Program-made: the position numbers and the translations under genes
NCBI RefSeq assembly: GCF_900184685.1
Contig: NZ_FXXL01000007.1
Location: forward strand, 434,001-498,000
DNA: 64,000 bases
Source of the DNA: Butyricimonas sp. Marseille-P3923
GTDB taxonomy: Bacteria > Bacteroidota > Bacteroidia > Bacteroidales > Marinifilaceae
Reading direction: 5' to 3'
Notes under the pieces: generated by a model
What the model was told of the DNA's origin: nothing
Seen by the model: only the letters and a program-made list of their open reading frames with translations
The model's database searches: none
In this document: piece after piece, positions 24,873 to 33,471 of the stretch
Position numbering within the stretch: position 1 is the stretch's first letter
Layout of the letters: every line of letters starts with the position of its first letter

Positions 24873-25421
24873 TTATTTAACGATGATGGTGAAACAATCA
24901 TTTACGTCTTTCGAGTACCCCTCGTTCGAGAAATTTAAGGAGATCACGTAACGTCCGACGGGAATATCATGTTCAATAGGAACCTCGAATATTCCATTAC
25001 CTCTAACAGTTAGGCAATCCGCTAATTTATTAGCATCGCCATTCGTTGTTTTGATTTCTTTCACGGTAACATAAATCTGTTGAGTTCCTTGAATGCCTTC
25101 GATAGGTACGCTTACCCATGGTTGTTTCCACTTTAACCGATAATAATCTTCTCCTTCTCCTCCCATACCTTCATAAGTAGGTTCGATTCCCCATTCGAGA
25201 ATTTCTTCAGGTGGTATCCCCATGTTGATTAAATCGTAATATTCCGGGTTCGACCAAATACCCCAACTTGGAGGTGTAATATCTAAATCTTTTTTTACAA
25301 TCATTGAATCGGTTTCATAACTGGCATTTTCTGTCAATAAATAGCCTATGGTTACATCTTGACACCCGACTCCAAGCCAAGTAACCATGGCAATAATCGT
25401 CAATATAATTATATTCTTCAT
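24873..25421 (-). CDS. SusCD-associated lipoprotein, function unknown
   Basis: A 182-residue lipoprotein (lipobox VGC near residue 20). The mature protein is beta-rich, with an N-terminal ITPPSWGIWSNPEYYDLINM and a late LTVRGNGIFEVPIEHDIPVG then RYVISLNFSNEG, an Ig-like fold by pattern. It is the last gene of the SusC-SusD-FAS1 cluster, 24 bp after the FAS1 gene, so likely an accessory surface-binding lipoprotein. No family is recognised with certainty. Confidence 0.75.
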   Translation of the reverse strand: MKNIIILTIIAMVTWLGVGCQDVTIGYLLTENASYETDSMIVKKDLDITPPSWGIWSNPEYYDLINMGIPPEEILEWGIEPTYEGMGGEGEDYYRLKWKQPWVSVPIEGIQGTQQIYVTVKEIKTTNGDANKLADCLTVRGNGIFEVPIEHDIPVGRYVISLNFSNEGYSKDVNDCFTIIVK

Positions 25422-25445
25422 AGTTTTAATTTTTTAATACCTCCA

Positions 25446-26075
25446 TTATATTCTTCCCAAATCGTAATTATAATTCAATGCATGAACTACTCCATTCAGA
25501 GGTTGAATGTCTGGGGTGGCGAGAGGAACCATTGTTGCTTTTGTAAAAGAATAAATGTACATGGTCTCGGGACCTAAATCAGGAACTCCGCCATAAGCCG
25601 ATTTATCTCGATAAATTCGTAAATGACTGCCGCCTAAAGTTTCAACATCCGTTCCTCCGTCTTGTAATTCGTCGTCAATCATATAGTCTACATTACGGTA
25701 TGCAAAGTCGGCTTTCAAGTATTTTTTGTTCAACACGTGGCATAGCACGATTGCTTTACAATCCTTTATACTCATCTCGTCCACTGATTCCATACCGTTA
25801 TTCCATAAATGTCGTAATATAGTGTAACTCGGGGGAGCAAAGAAAGTAATCTCTTTGTAATTCGAGTCTTTTCCCTCGAACATATCGGTTAATCCTGCCC
25901 GTTCTATCAATTTTACGGTTAATTCCCAGTTATATGTATCTTTTCGTAAATACTCCATGATAGAACAATCATGATAAGGGCTGGAAACCCCGCTGTCATA
26001 CCAATCTTGTGCGGTACAAGAAGACAGGAAGATTGCGGCACTAATACAAACAAATATATTATATATTTTTTTCAT
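25446..26075 (-). CDS. Fasciclin (FAS1)-domain lipoprotein
   Basis: A 209-residue lipoprotein (signal ending LSSC). The single FAS1-like domain shows EITFFAPPSYTILRHLW near residue 75 and CKAIVLCHVLNKKYL, and ends in an H-box-like PLNGVVHALNYNY. FAS1 lipoproteins are frequent third members of SusCD clusters without carbohydrate enzymes; they are thought to bind the substrate or matrix protein at the surface. ATG 26075 is chosen, since an upstream extension to 26108 lacks signal character. Confidence 0.85.
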   Translation of the reverse strand: MKKIYNIFVCISAAIFLSSCTAQDWYDSGVSSPYHDCSIMEYLRKDTYNWELTVKLIERAGLTDMFEGKDSNYKEITFFAPPSYTILRHLWNNGMESVDEMSIKDCKAIVLCHVLNKKYLKADFAYRNVDYMIDDELQDGGTDVETLGGSHLRIYRDKSAYGGVPDLGPETMYIYSFTKATMVPLATPDIQPLNGVVHALNYNYDLGRI

Positions 26076-26108
26076 AAAATTCAATTTAATAGATTTACGT
26101 TGTTCCAT

Positions 26109-27668
26109 TTACATTCTTCGTTGCCAATATATATTTTGCCTTAACAAGGGGTTATCCCAAAAATTTGAACTTTGAAGGGCACCAAAGAATACACCGTCAA
26201 TAATATCTTGGGCGCTTACGTTACGAAAACCGCCATATAATTCCGTTTTGTAGTATTCATTGCGTAACACGTCAAACCAACGTCCACCCTCTATCAGGAA
26301 TTCTTTTTCCCGTTCTTTGAATATTGTATAACGCAAGTTACCGCCATACTCGGATGCATCATATAATTTTGCTTTTGCACGAGTCCGGATCGTGTTCAGG
26401 TCGTCTATCGCACCTTGCAGGTAACTGCCACCTAATCTAGCCCGGCATTCAGCTCTCAATAGAATAATATCGGCTAATCGCCACCAGATTTTATTAGCGT
26501 CGAAATTGATAAATTCTCCGCCGCCCGCACCTCCGTCCGTGGAAACATAGGCTTTACGGTGTTTGTAAGGGTAAGCGTATCCGCCTGTTATATCAATATC
26601 CACGGAATCACGCATATATTCATACCGATAAAACCAAGCATCTCGTCTTAAATCGTCTTTGGAGAACATTTTTTCAACGGTTTCATTCGTGATTCGGAAT
26701 CTCATGTATTGTATATTAGCCATTGTTGCCCCCGTAACCACCGGATAGCCTTGATAAAATACTGCCATATCGGTTGAAGCTAGACGTTGATCCCATTTTG
26801 TCTGAGCCAATTCATCCCAATAATTTCGGAAAATACTCTCGAAAACACTCTCCTTTGAACCACCCATGAAGGTTGTTTCACACATGTCTTCCGGGGCATC
26901 CGCTAGTTTATAAATATCTTCCCGCTTGATGATGTCCGTGCAAGCTTGTTCCGCTATTTTCCACAGTTCCTGTTCATCATAATTTCGGTCTTCCGGTTTT
27001 GCCATGTATTTACAACCAGCTTTCCACGCGCACAAATGGGCTAACAAGGCATTTGCCGCACCTTTGCATGGACGGGCACGATGAGTTACAGCATTGCCGT
27101 TTGCGTCCGTTAATTTGTCCCATTCGGGGAGAAGTTGTACCGCTTCTTTAGCTAATTCAATGGCGTAATCTATTACTTTTATCCAAGAGGTTTGCCCTTG
27201 TGGGGTGGTTTCCACTTCGTCACGAATCAAGACGCAATCTCCGCATAGACGAACGATATGCAAGTAAGCAAATGCTTTAAAGAAGTAGATTTGTCCCCTG
27301 TAAAAATCGCGTCTCTCTTTTGGCATGTCAATTTTATCAATATAAGGTAATGGTACATTAGCGTATGAGATTACACGATAAAACCAATCCCAATCTACAA
27401 TATACATAAAGGGTTCATGTTCTTGTAATAGTGACGATGAACCTTCTTCAATGTAATCCGAATATTCTCCATTGGGGGCAAGGTCTTGACCAACGCATTC
27501 ATTGCGTACAGAGGCTTCCGCACCCATTACGCCAATCTCTAGTTCTCGTTCTGTTTCAAAAACATTCATGAATGTGACAGAGTTTTCCGGGCTCATGTCC
27601 AAGGAATCCACGCAAGCCGTGCAATTCAATAAAAATGTGAAGAGGAATAAATAATATATGTGTTTCAT
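26109..27668 (-). CDS. SusD/RagB-family nutrient-binding outer membrane lipoprotein
   Basis: A 519-residue lipoprotein (lipobox TAC near residue 19). The SusD-like TPR scaffold is visible: EVGVMGAEASVRN-type start, ALLAHLCAWKAGCKYM, IWWRLADIILLRAECRARLG, and the family C-terminus FLIEGGRWFDVLRN. SusD caps the SusC transporter and binds the ligand. The gene starts 3 bp after the SusC stop. The absence of nearby carbohydrate-active enzymes leaves the ligand unknown. Confidence 0.94.
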   Translation of the reverse strand: MKHIYYLFLFTFLLNCTACVDSLDMSPENSVTFMNVFETERELEIGVMGAEASVRNECVGQDLAPNGEYSDYIEEGSSSLLQEHEPFMYIVDWDWFYRVISYANVPLPYIDKIDMPKERRDFYRGQIYFFKAFAYLHIVRLCGDCVLIRDEVETTPQGQTSWIKVIDYAIELAKEAVQLLPEWDKLTDANGNAVTHRARPCKGAANALLAHLCAWKAGCKYMAKPEDRNYDEQELWKIAEQACTDIIKREDIYKLADAPEDMCETTFMGGSKESVFESIFRNYWDELAQTKWDQRLASTDMAVFYQGYPVVTGATMANIQYMRFRITNETVEKMFSKDDLRRDAWFYRYEYMRDSVDIDITGGYAYPYKHRKAYVSTDGGAGGGEFINFDANKIWWRLADIILLRAECRARLGGSYLQGAIDDLNTIRTRAKAKLYDASEYGGNLRYTIFKEREKEFLIEGGRWFDVLRNEYYKTELYGGFRNVSAQDIIDGVFFGALQSSNFWDNPLLRQNIYWQRRM

Positions 27669-27671
27669 GGT

Positions 27672-30600
27672 TTAGAATTTTATCGTTAAACCTAAAGTAA
27701 ACTTGCGAGCCAATGGATAGGGTAATGCTCCATTGTTTCCATCTATTCCGGAGCGAATATCCACCGTTTCCGGTTCTATACCGGAATAGTTTGTCCACGT
27801 GAACAAGTTTTCTCCACTGGCAAAGAAACGTAATTCTGAAAGCCCACAACGTTTGATCCAATTTTGGGGGAGCGAATAGCCTAAAGTTACGGTCTTTAGC
27901 TTTAACCAGTTTACTTTTTCTACGTCATCCTTAACGCTACCCCAGTTGTGGTCAGCATTTCCTTGCCACATGGGGAAATCTGATTTATCTCCGTTTTTTT
28001 CCCAGAAAGTTACTTTATTTAAATTCATTGCGATAGCGGGGTATTCACCGGGCATGCCCAAACATCTTTTAGATATATAATTTATCATATGTCGTCCTAA
28101 TTGATAGGATATCAGCATATTCAAATCAAAATTTTTCCAACGTACTTCATTCACAATTCCTCCGCTTATCTCGGGTAAGGCACTGCCACAATATACTCGG
28201 TCTTCAAAACCGATTTGTCCGTCACCGTTCACATCAATGAACTTGTAATCCCCGGGTTTGAAATAAGTACTATTACCTTCATCTCCTCCTAGATAATGAC
28301 TTACACCAACAGAATTATAGAACACGGGCATTTCATCTTGTGAATTTATATAGCCGTCTGTTTTAGGTAAATAAATTCCGTTTAAAGCTTTTCCTATAAT
28401 TCGTTCGGCTCCGTCATCTTTTCCGTTCGTGGATTTTTTGAAGCGATTCCAGTTTTTGGCAGCGTTGATAGAAATTTTCCAATACAGCTCGGGACGTCGG
28501 AATATCTCGTAACGAACCATTAGTTCTATACCTTCGTTTGAAATTGTTTTTGCATTTTGCCATTGGGAATCATATCGTTGATAAGAGCCTGTGGGTAAAT
28601 TGATTCTATCAAGTAATTTGTCTGTAAGCCGATAATAATAATCAACCGTAAATCCTAAGCGATAGTCAAAAAAATCCAAGTCAGTCCCAAAATCATATTG
28701 GTCGGTTTCTTCCCAACTTAATTTATCATTATATAGTCCTCCAAACCATTGGGGACGAATCATTCCGTTACCCATGTAAGGAATATCCGTGACAAAGATT
28801 CCTAATGCTAAATAGTTTTGTGCGAAATGCATACCAGAACGTCCCCAACTTGCACGTATTTTACCGAAAGAGAACCATGCTAAGTGTTCTTTTATCCAGT
28901 TTTCTTCAGAAAAATTCCATCCTGCTGCGATAGAGGGGAAAGTTCCCCAACGGTTGTTTTTTCCAAATGTGGAACTTCCGTCCCTGCGAATGCTAAATGA
29001 AAGTAGATATTTATCTCGAAAACCGTATTCCAAACGGGCAAAATAAGAGAGTAAACATTTTTCTTGCATGTCGGATTGATAATTTTTGAAAGCGATTGGA
29101 CGAGATTCGCCACCTCCCCAATCTTCATACCCGATATCCGGCATTCCATCCGGGGCATAATATATTTTATCACTTGGTGAATTTTGGGCGTATCCTCCGT
29201 TGTATTCCTCTTGATCATACTGGTAAGAGAAACCGGCTACAAAGTCAACATGATGGTCTTCATGAATTACTTTTTTGTATGTCAATAAATTTTCATTTAG
29301 AACCATGAGATTTATCCCCGTTTCCCCGATGCTTTTAGAATAACCGGAATAGCTTAAATTTGCCGGTTGGAAATAGTTTCGACGGTCAATGACATAATCA
29401 GCAGCCAAGGAAGAAGAAATATTCAATCCCTCTATGATTTCGTAACCTAATTTCATGTTCGTTCTTAAGCGTACGGAACGATTGTTTTCTTTTGTACCTT
29501 TGTATGCGTTTAGGGCTTGCTCCCACACGATGGAACCTTCTCCTGGCAATAAGGATGATAATTGATAGGGTTCTCCCGGGACTGTTTCTATTGGGACTGC
29601 ATTTCCCGAATAAGCTAAATTTTCAGAAGCATTTGAACTTGCCCGTTTTTTTCGTGTGATAGAAGCGTTAAAACGTAAATCTACAGTCAATTTTTTTACC
29701 GGATTCACATTTAAATTGGCATTTAGATCAATTCTCCGGTATCCTGTGCCCTTATAAATACCTGTTTCATCGTATAAACCTAATCCGATGGCGTAAGTTG
29801 TTCTCGTTGTACCTCCATACGTTTGAATGTTTGCATTTGTAATTTTACCTGTTTCAAAATACATTTTGAAAAAATTCGTGGAATTGTTGTAAAAAGGATT
29901 TAAACTATCTTGAAACATCGTGCCATTTCCTGTTCCCCAATATTCCGTGTTTGGAATCCAATTTTTGTCTAATGTGGCTCCTTGTGTATTGTGTTCGTAT
30001 TGTTCCTTTAAAGAAGTCGGGTATTTCCAGCGATTGGTTTCTTTATCTAAATATGCGCGATAATACTTTCTATTGGCAGCCAAACGAAAGGCTCGTTCTG
30101 CTCGTCCTGACGTTAAATCGGGATAACGTGGTAGAATGCTCCATGATTGAGAAAAATTGACAGAAAATGTAGCATCTTGATCTTTCAATCCTTTTTTCGT
30201 GGTAACAATAATTACTCCGTTTGCTGCACGTGAGCCATAAATTGCCGCAGAGGAAGCATCTTTTAATACTTGAATTGATTCGATCATATCCGGGTTTAAA
30301 TCAGCCAATAAGTTTGCTCCCGTGATAGGTGAAGTAAAAGAGTTTAACGGCATCCCGTCCACCACCCACAAAGGATTGGAAAAACGACGTTTTTGTTCGA
30401 CATCTAATGAGTTGTAACCCCGAATTGTGACTGCAATATCGCCTCCTCCCGGTGCTCCGGAGATATTGGTTATATCCATACCGGCTACCCGTCCTTGTAA
30501 TAGGTTAGCAATACTTGATGTCGGAATTCCTTTTATTTCATCAGCCTTTATCGTTGACACTGCGCCTGTCATTTTTCTTTTCGTGGTATTTCCATAGGCA

Positions 30601-31238
30601 ACAACGACAGTTTCGTCCAACATTTGTATGTCTTCCTCTAGGGTGATGCGGAGGGTATCTGTTTTTTCCGTGAAGTTGATGACTTGTGTTTTGAAACCCA
30701 CGAAAGAAAATTCTAAAGAGCCTTTGGTTGTTGGAAGTTGTAAAGAAAACCAACCTTTATTGTTTGTTGCTGTGCCAATGCTCGTGTTAGCTAGTTTTAT
30801 AGTTACTCCCGGCATCGGTTCTTTTTTCTTGTCATAAACCCAACCTTTTAACGTGATAGATTTTTTTTCGTCCTGTGTATTGGCTTTGAGTTTGATAACA
30901 ATAGCGTTATTTAGAACGACGTATTCCAAGTTCGTGTTCTCCAAGCATTTTTGTAGAATCTTTTCTATGTCTACATTGGTTTCATTAAGCGTGATGCCTT
31001 TCACGGGTGCAATGTCCGTATCATTGTACATGAAGGTGAAGTGGCTTTGTTGCTTCAACTCCCAGATTACCTCTTCCAAGGTGGCATTTTGTTTCTTGAT
31101 CGTGACGGTTTGCGCGTTCGCTCCGGCAAAGGTTTGTATCACGAAACACGTGAGTAATAGTAATGTCAATTTCATACATCTAATCATTTTTCGCATATTT
31201 CCCCCGGAGGGAAAAACGCTTTTCCATCTTTTTTTCAT
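27672..31238 (-). CDS. SusC/RagA-family TonB-linked outer membrane transporter with STN domain
   Basis: An 1188-residue transporter. Order: signal peptide with cytosolic MKKRWKSVFPSGG-type head, STN domain (about 45-110; TLEEVIWELKQQSHFTFMYN), carboxypeptidase-regulatory-like Ig domain (about 125-205; LKGWVYDKKKEPMPGVTIKL), a TonB-box-like DETVVVAYG, plug (RVAGMDITNISGAPGGGDIA...IRG) and 22-strand barrel ending LARKFTLGLTIKF. The STN domain marks it as controlled by the FecR/ECF-sigma signalling relay encoded upstream. It imports a ligand bound by SusD. Confidence 0.95.
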   Translation of the reverse strand: MKKRWKSVFPSGGNMRKMIRCMKLTLLLLTCFVIQTFAGANAQTVTIKKQNATLEEVIWELKQQSHFTFMYNDTDIAPVKGITLNETNVDIEKILQKCLENTNLEYVVLNNAIVIKLKANTQDEKKSITLKGWVYDKKKEPMPGVTIKLANTSIGTATNNKGWFSLQLPTTKGSLEFSFVGFKTQVINFTEKTDTLRITLEEDIQMLDETVVVAYGNTTKRKMTGAVSTIKADEIKGIPTSSIANLLQGRVAGMDITNISGAPGGGDIAVTIRGYNSLDVEQKRRFSNPLWVVDGMPLNSFTSPITGANLLADLNPDMIESIQVLKDASSAAIYGSRAANGVIIVTTKKGLKDQDATFSVNFSQSWSILPRYPDLTSGRAERAFRLAANRKYYRAYLDKETNRWKYPTSLKEQYEHNTQGATLDKNWIPNTEYWGTGNGTMFQDSLNPFYNNSTNFFKMYFETGKITNANIQTYGGTTRTTYAIGLGLYDETGIYKGTGYRRIDLNANLNVNPVKKLTVDLRFNASITRKKRASSNASENLAYSGNAVPIETVPGEPYQLSSLLPGEGSIVWEQALNAYKGTKENNRSVRLRTNMKLGYEIIEGLNISSSLAADYVIDRRNYFQPANLSYSGYSKSIGETGINLMVLNENLLTYKKVIHEDHHVDFVAGFSYQYDQEEYNGGYAQNSPSDKIYYAPDGMPDIGYEDWGGGESRPIAFKNYQSDMQEKCLLSYFARLEYGFRDKYLLSFSIRRDGSSTFGKNNRWGTFPSIAAGWNFSEENWIKEHLAWFSFGKIRASWGRSGMHFAQNYLALGIFVTDIPYMGNGMIRPQWFGGLYNDKLSWEETDQYDFGTDLDFFDYRLGFTVDYYYRLTDKLLDRINLPTGSYQRYDSQWQNAKTISNEGIELMVRYEIFRRPELYWKISINAAKNWNRFKKSTNGKDDGAERIIGKALNGIYLPKTDGYINSQDEMPVFYNSVGVSHYLGGDEGNSTYFKPGDYKFIDVNGDGQIGFEDRVYCGSALPEISGGIVNEVRWKNFDLNMLISYQLGRHMINYISKRCLGMPGEYPAIAMNLNKVTFWEKNGDKSDFPMWQGNADHNWGSVKDDVEKVNWLKLKTVTLGYSLPQNWIKRCGLSELRFFASGENLFTWTNYSGIEPETVDIRSGIDGNNGALPYPLARKFTLGLTIKF

Positions 31239-31274
31239 AACTTTGTTCAGTTAATTAATGATTAATTAATACCT

Positions 31275-31308
31275 AGGATCGGGAAATGTTGGAGCAGGCC
31301 CCGATCCT
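31275..31308. terminator. Hairpin in the fecR-susC gap
   Basis: A 9-bp perfect stem (31275-31283/31300-31308) lies in the 77-bp space between the FecR stop (31316) and the SusC start (31238). On the minus strand it may attenuate readthrough, allowing susC to be driven separately. The orientation of the T-rich end favours the plus strand. Confidence 0.5.
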
Positions 31309-31315
31309 TTTCTTA

Positions 31316-32542
31316 TTATCGGGTTTGAACGGTAATCGTGTTTGCCTTCCGGACGGCAAGTACTTTCCCGCTCTCGTTGATAATTTCCAGTAAGTTGTCG
31401 ATTTCTTCGTATTTATCCAGATTTGCCGAAATTTTTATCTCTTTCGCTTCCGGGTTGGTGTAGAAGATTGTCATCCCGTACCAACGAGCCACCTCGTTCA
31501 TCACGTCTTCCAAACGTTGGTTGCGGAAGACAAACATCCCTTTCACCCATCCCGTGTATAAGTCCGTGTCCACTTTTTGGACGGAAGTTTCTCCGGTTAT
31601 CCTATCCAGACGGAATTGCTCCGAGGGTTTCAACAACACTTTCGATTTGTCGGTGTAAGCCCAAACGGAACCTTCCACCAGCGTGGTATGCACGATGTCT
31701 TCGGTGGGATAAGATTTTACATTGAAACACGTTCCCGTCACTTGTACTTTCATGCCCTTCGTGTTTACTATGAAAGGCCATCCTTCGGCATGCACGACTT
31801 GGAAGAATCCTTCTCCTTCGAGAAACACCTCTCGCGGTTTCCCTTCCTCGAATTGTTCGGGAAAGCGTAATTTCGATTCGCAGTTCAACCATATTCGCGT
31901 CCCGTCGGTAAGTGTCACTCCATAGTCTGTTCCTGCCGGGATTTGTATCGTGTGGTAGGAAGGAAGTATTATCTGTGAATCCCGAACCTGTTGATGTTGT
32001 GAACCTGCCGGGCTATTGGTTTGATAGGCAAGTAAATTCGAGGTGTCGTTCACGATCTGTGTACCTTGAGGTGTTTCCAAGTGAATCTCCGTTTGAGTCA
32101 GATCGTAGACTTGTCCCGATGCGGTTGTCAATATGGCACCTTGTTTGCCCTTGTGTACTTCTTTTGCCACTTGAATCGTTTTCTGTTTTGTAAAATGCTG
32201 TTTTAGCATCAATCCTCCCGCCACGCTCAGCAACACGCCCGTGCATGCAACCACGGATAGCCACGCTCTCCTTCCAACCCGGTGTTGCCGTATCGTTCGA
32301 CTCCTTTGTGAAGTCATATTCTTTTCTTGTACCTTTTGCCGGAACTTCTTCCACTCCTCGCTCACCACGATCTGCCGCCCGTACTCCTCGCGTAAAAACG
32401 CCTCTCGATTCAAGATTACCTCCTCGAACAATTCTTTGTTCTCTTTGATAAGTAGCCACTCTATAAACTTTTCGTCCAACAACTTCTCCGGCTCCCTCAA
32501 ATGAGAAAGAATAAATTCTATTCTATCGTATTTTTCGTCCAT
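31316..32542 (-). CDS. FecR-family anti-sigma factor / regulator
   Basis: A 408-residue transmembrane signal relay. A cytosolic N-terminus of about 85 residues (ELFEEVILNREAFLREEYGR) is followed by one membrane helix (WLSVVACTGVLLSVAGGLML, about 93-112), a periplasmic FecR domain (IQIPAGTDYGVTLTDGTRIW then LNCESKLRFPEQF, HAEGWPFIVNTKGMKVQVTG) and a C-terminal DUF4974 domain (FRNQRLEDVMNEVARWYGM) that contacts the STN domain of SusC. Normally the ECF sigma gene lies directly upstream; here it is absent, and the nearest candidate is at 35032-35616. Confidence 0.93.
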   Translation of the reverse strand: MDEKYDRIEFILSHLREPEKLLDEKFIEWLLIKENKELFEEVILNREAFLREEYGRQIVVSEEWKKFRQKVQEKNMTSQRSRTIRQHRVGRRAWLSVVACTGVLLSVAGGLMLKQHFTKQKTIQVAKEVHKGKQGAILTTASGQVYDLTQTEIHLETPQGTQIVNDTSNLLAYQTNSPAGSQHQQVRDSQIILPSYHTIQIPAGTDYGVTLTDGTRIWLNCESKLRFPEQFEEGKPREVFLEGEGFFQVVHAEGWPFIVNTKGMKVQVTGTCFNVKSYPTEDIVHTTLVEGSVWAYTDKSKVLLKPSEQFRLDRITGETSVQKVDTDLYTGWVKGMFVFRNQRLEDVMNEVARWYGMTIFYTNPEAKEIKISANLDKYEEIDNLLEIINESGKVLAVRKANTITVQTR

Positions 32543-32698
32543 TTTCAGCTTTTTTCTTCTTGTTTTCTTATATCACAGATTCATCTCGAAAATGGGTGAG
32601 AAAAAAATGAACTTTTTTTAATTTTTTTTCGTCGAACTTATCCCCGGGAATTTGAAACATGACCTAATACTTTTATTTACACCAATCTAACGCAATAA

Positions 32699-32741
32699 AA
32701 AAAGAGGGCGTATTTCCCGTTTGCTTTCCCGTTCGCCCTCT
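32699..32741 (-). terminator. Terminator-like hairpin upstream of fecR
   Basis: AAGAGGGCG pairs with CGCCCTCTT across a 25-base loop. On the minus strand it is followed by a T-run, so it would stop transcription entering fecR from upstream, isolating fecR from the permease side. Confidence 0.6.
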
Positions 32742-32973
32742 TAACAAATTCGAATTGTCGCACAAATGTAATAAATTATTTCAATATTAGAATAAAATGC
32801 GTGATTTTGAAATGTTTTTTTGGTGGGAATATGATTTTGAATTGAAATTTCGGGATGTGAATTTTTCTGATAGTTGTAGACTCGTTAATGGATTAGGAAG
32901 ATTTGGCTATTTCCTTTATTATTCGATTAAAATCATTTTTCGTGGAAAAATGTGGTGTTTATATTTTTTTGTA

Positions 32974-32981
32974 TATATTTG
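32974..32981 (+). promoter_or_regulatory. -7 promoter box for the 33032 gene
   Basis: TATATTTG matches TAnnTTTG, 50 bp upstream of the ATG at 33032. Confidence 0.5.
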
Positions 32982-33031
32982 TAAAACAGTGATGATGTAT
33001 TAAGGTATGTTTATTTTATTTCAAAAGTAGC

Positions 33032-33397
33032 ATGAATAGAGAGGATTATTTATCTCAGATGAAGGCACTTGAGGATATTATTATTGATGCTCGTTCGCAA
33101 CAAGATACTTTGAGGCAGCAGTATATAGATGCCAATAAGAAGTTTGATGTAAATGAGAGGATCAGGATAATTACTCCCGGTTTTAGAAGAGTTACTCCGG
33201 ATGAACAAGGAAGAACGCGTATTCCCGAAGATGTGAGGTATGCTTATGTAGAAGGATACACGATAGACAGTCAGGGGAAAATAACGTATTTACTGGCGAA
33301 GGAGACAACGACTCATCGGAAAGCGGTAGCAAAGACTTCTTACACGGAGTTTGATATTCTTGAAAAGATAGATCCGGAAGCACTTCCGGTTTTGTAA
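33032..33397 (+). CDS. Hypothetical protein, coiled N-terminus
   Basis: A 121-residue cytosolic protein with no signal or membrane segment. The N-terminal 40 residues form a probable coiled coil (QMKALEDIIIDARSQQDTLR). The rest is a short beta-rich region with GFRRVTPDEQGRTRIPEDVR and YAYVEGYTIDSQGKITYLL. I do not recognise a family. Codon use and an upstream -7 box support it as real. It converges with the permease gene, whose terminator follows. Confidence 0.7.
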   Translation: MNREDYLSQMKALEDIIIDARSQQDTLRQQYIDANKKFDVNERIRIITPGFRRVTPDEQGRTRIPEDVRYAYVEGYTIDSQGKITYLLAKETTTHRKAVAKTSYTEFDILEKIDPEALPVL

Positions 33398-33421
33398 AAG
33401 AGGGGAATATCCCGGTGCATA

Positions 33422-33456
33422 AAAAAAAGAGCGATAAGTGAAAAACTTACCGCTCC
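33422..33456 (-). terminator. Terminator of the GadC-like permease gene
   Basis: An 11-bp stem with one mismatch (about 33430-33440/33446-33456) and, on the minus strand, a run of at least seven T right after it. It sits 16 bp beyond the permease stop. Confidence 0.75.
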
Positions 33457-33471
33457 CGGTATGTTATGCGG

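Larger units (their letters stand above)
32543..33031. other. Intergenic region upstream of fecR: hairpin, promoter, no convincing gene
   Basis: AT-rich spacer. It holds the minus-direction terminator-like hairpin at 32699-32741 and the plus-strand -7 box TATATTTG (32974-32981) for the next gene. A 68-codon plus-strand frame (32797-33003) shows no family features and overlaps that promoter, so it is not called. No remnant of an ECF sigma gene is seen. Confidence 0.6.

Noticed and set aside
32797-33003. A 68-codon plus-strand frame upstream of the 33032 gene
   Set aside because: AT-rich, no recognisable domain, and it runs over the -7 box that serves the next gene.
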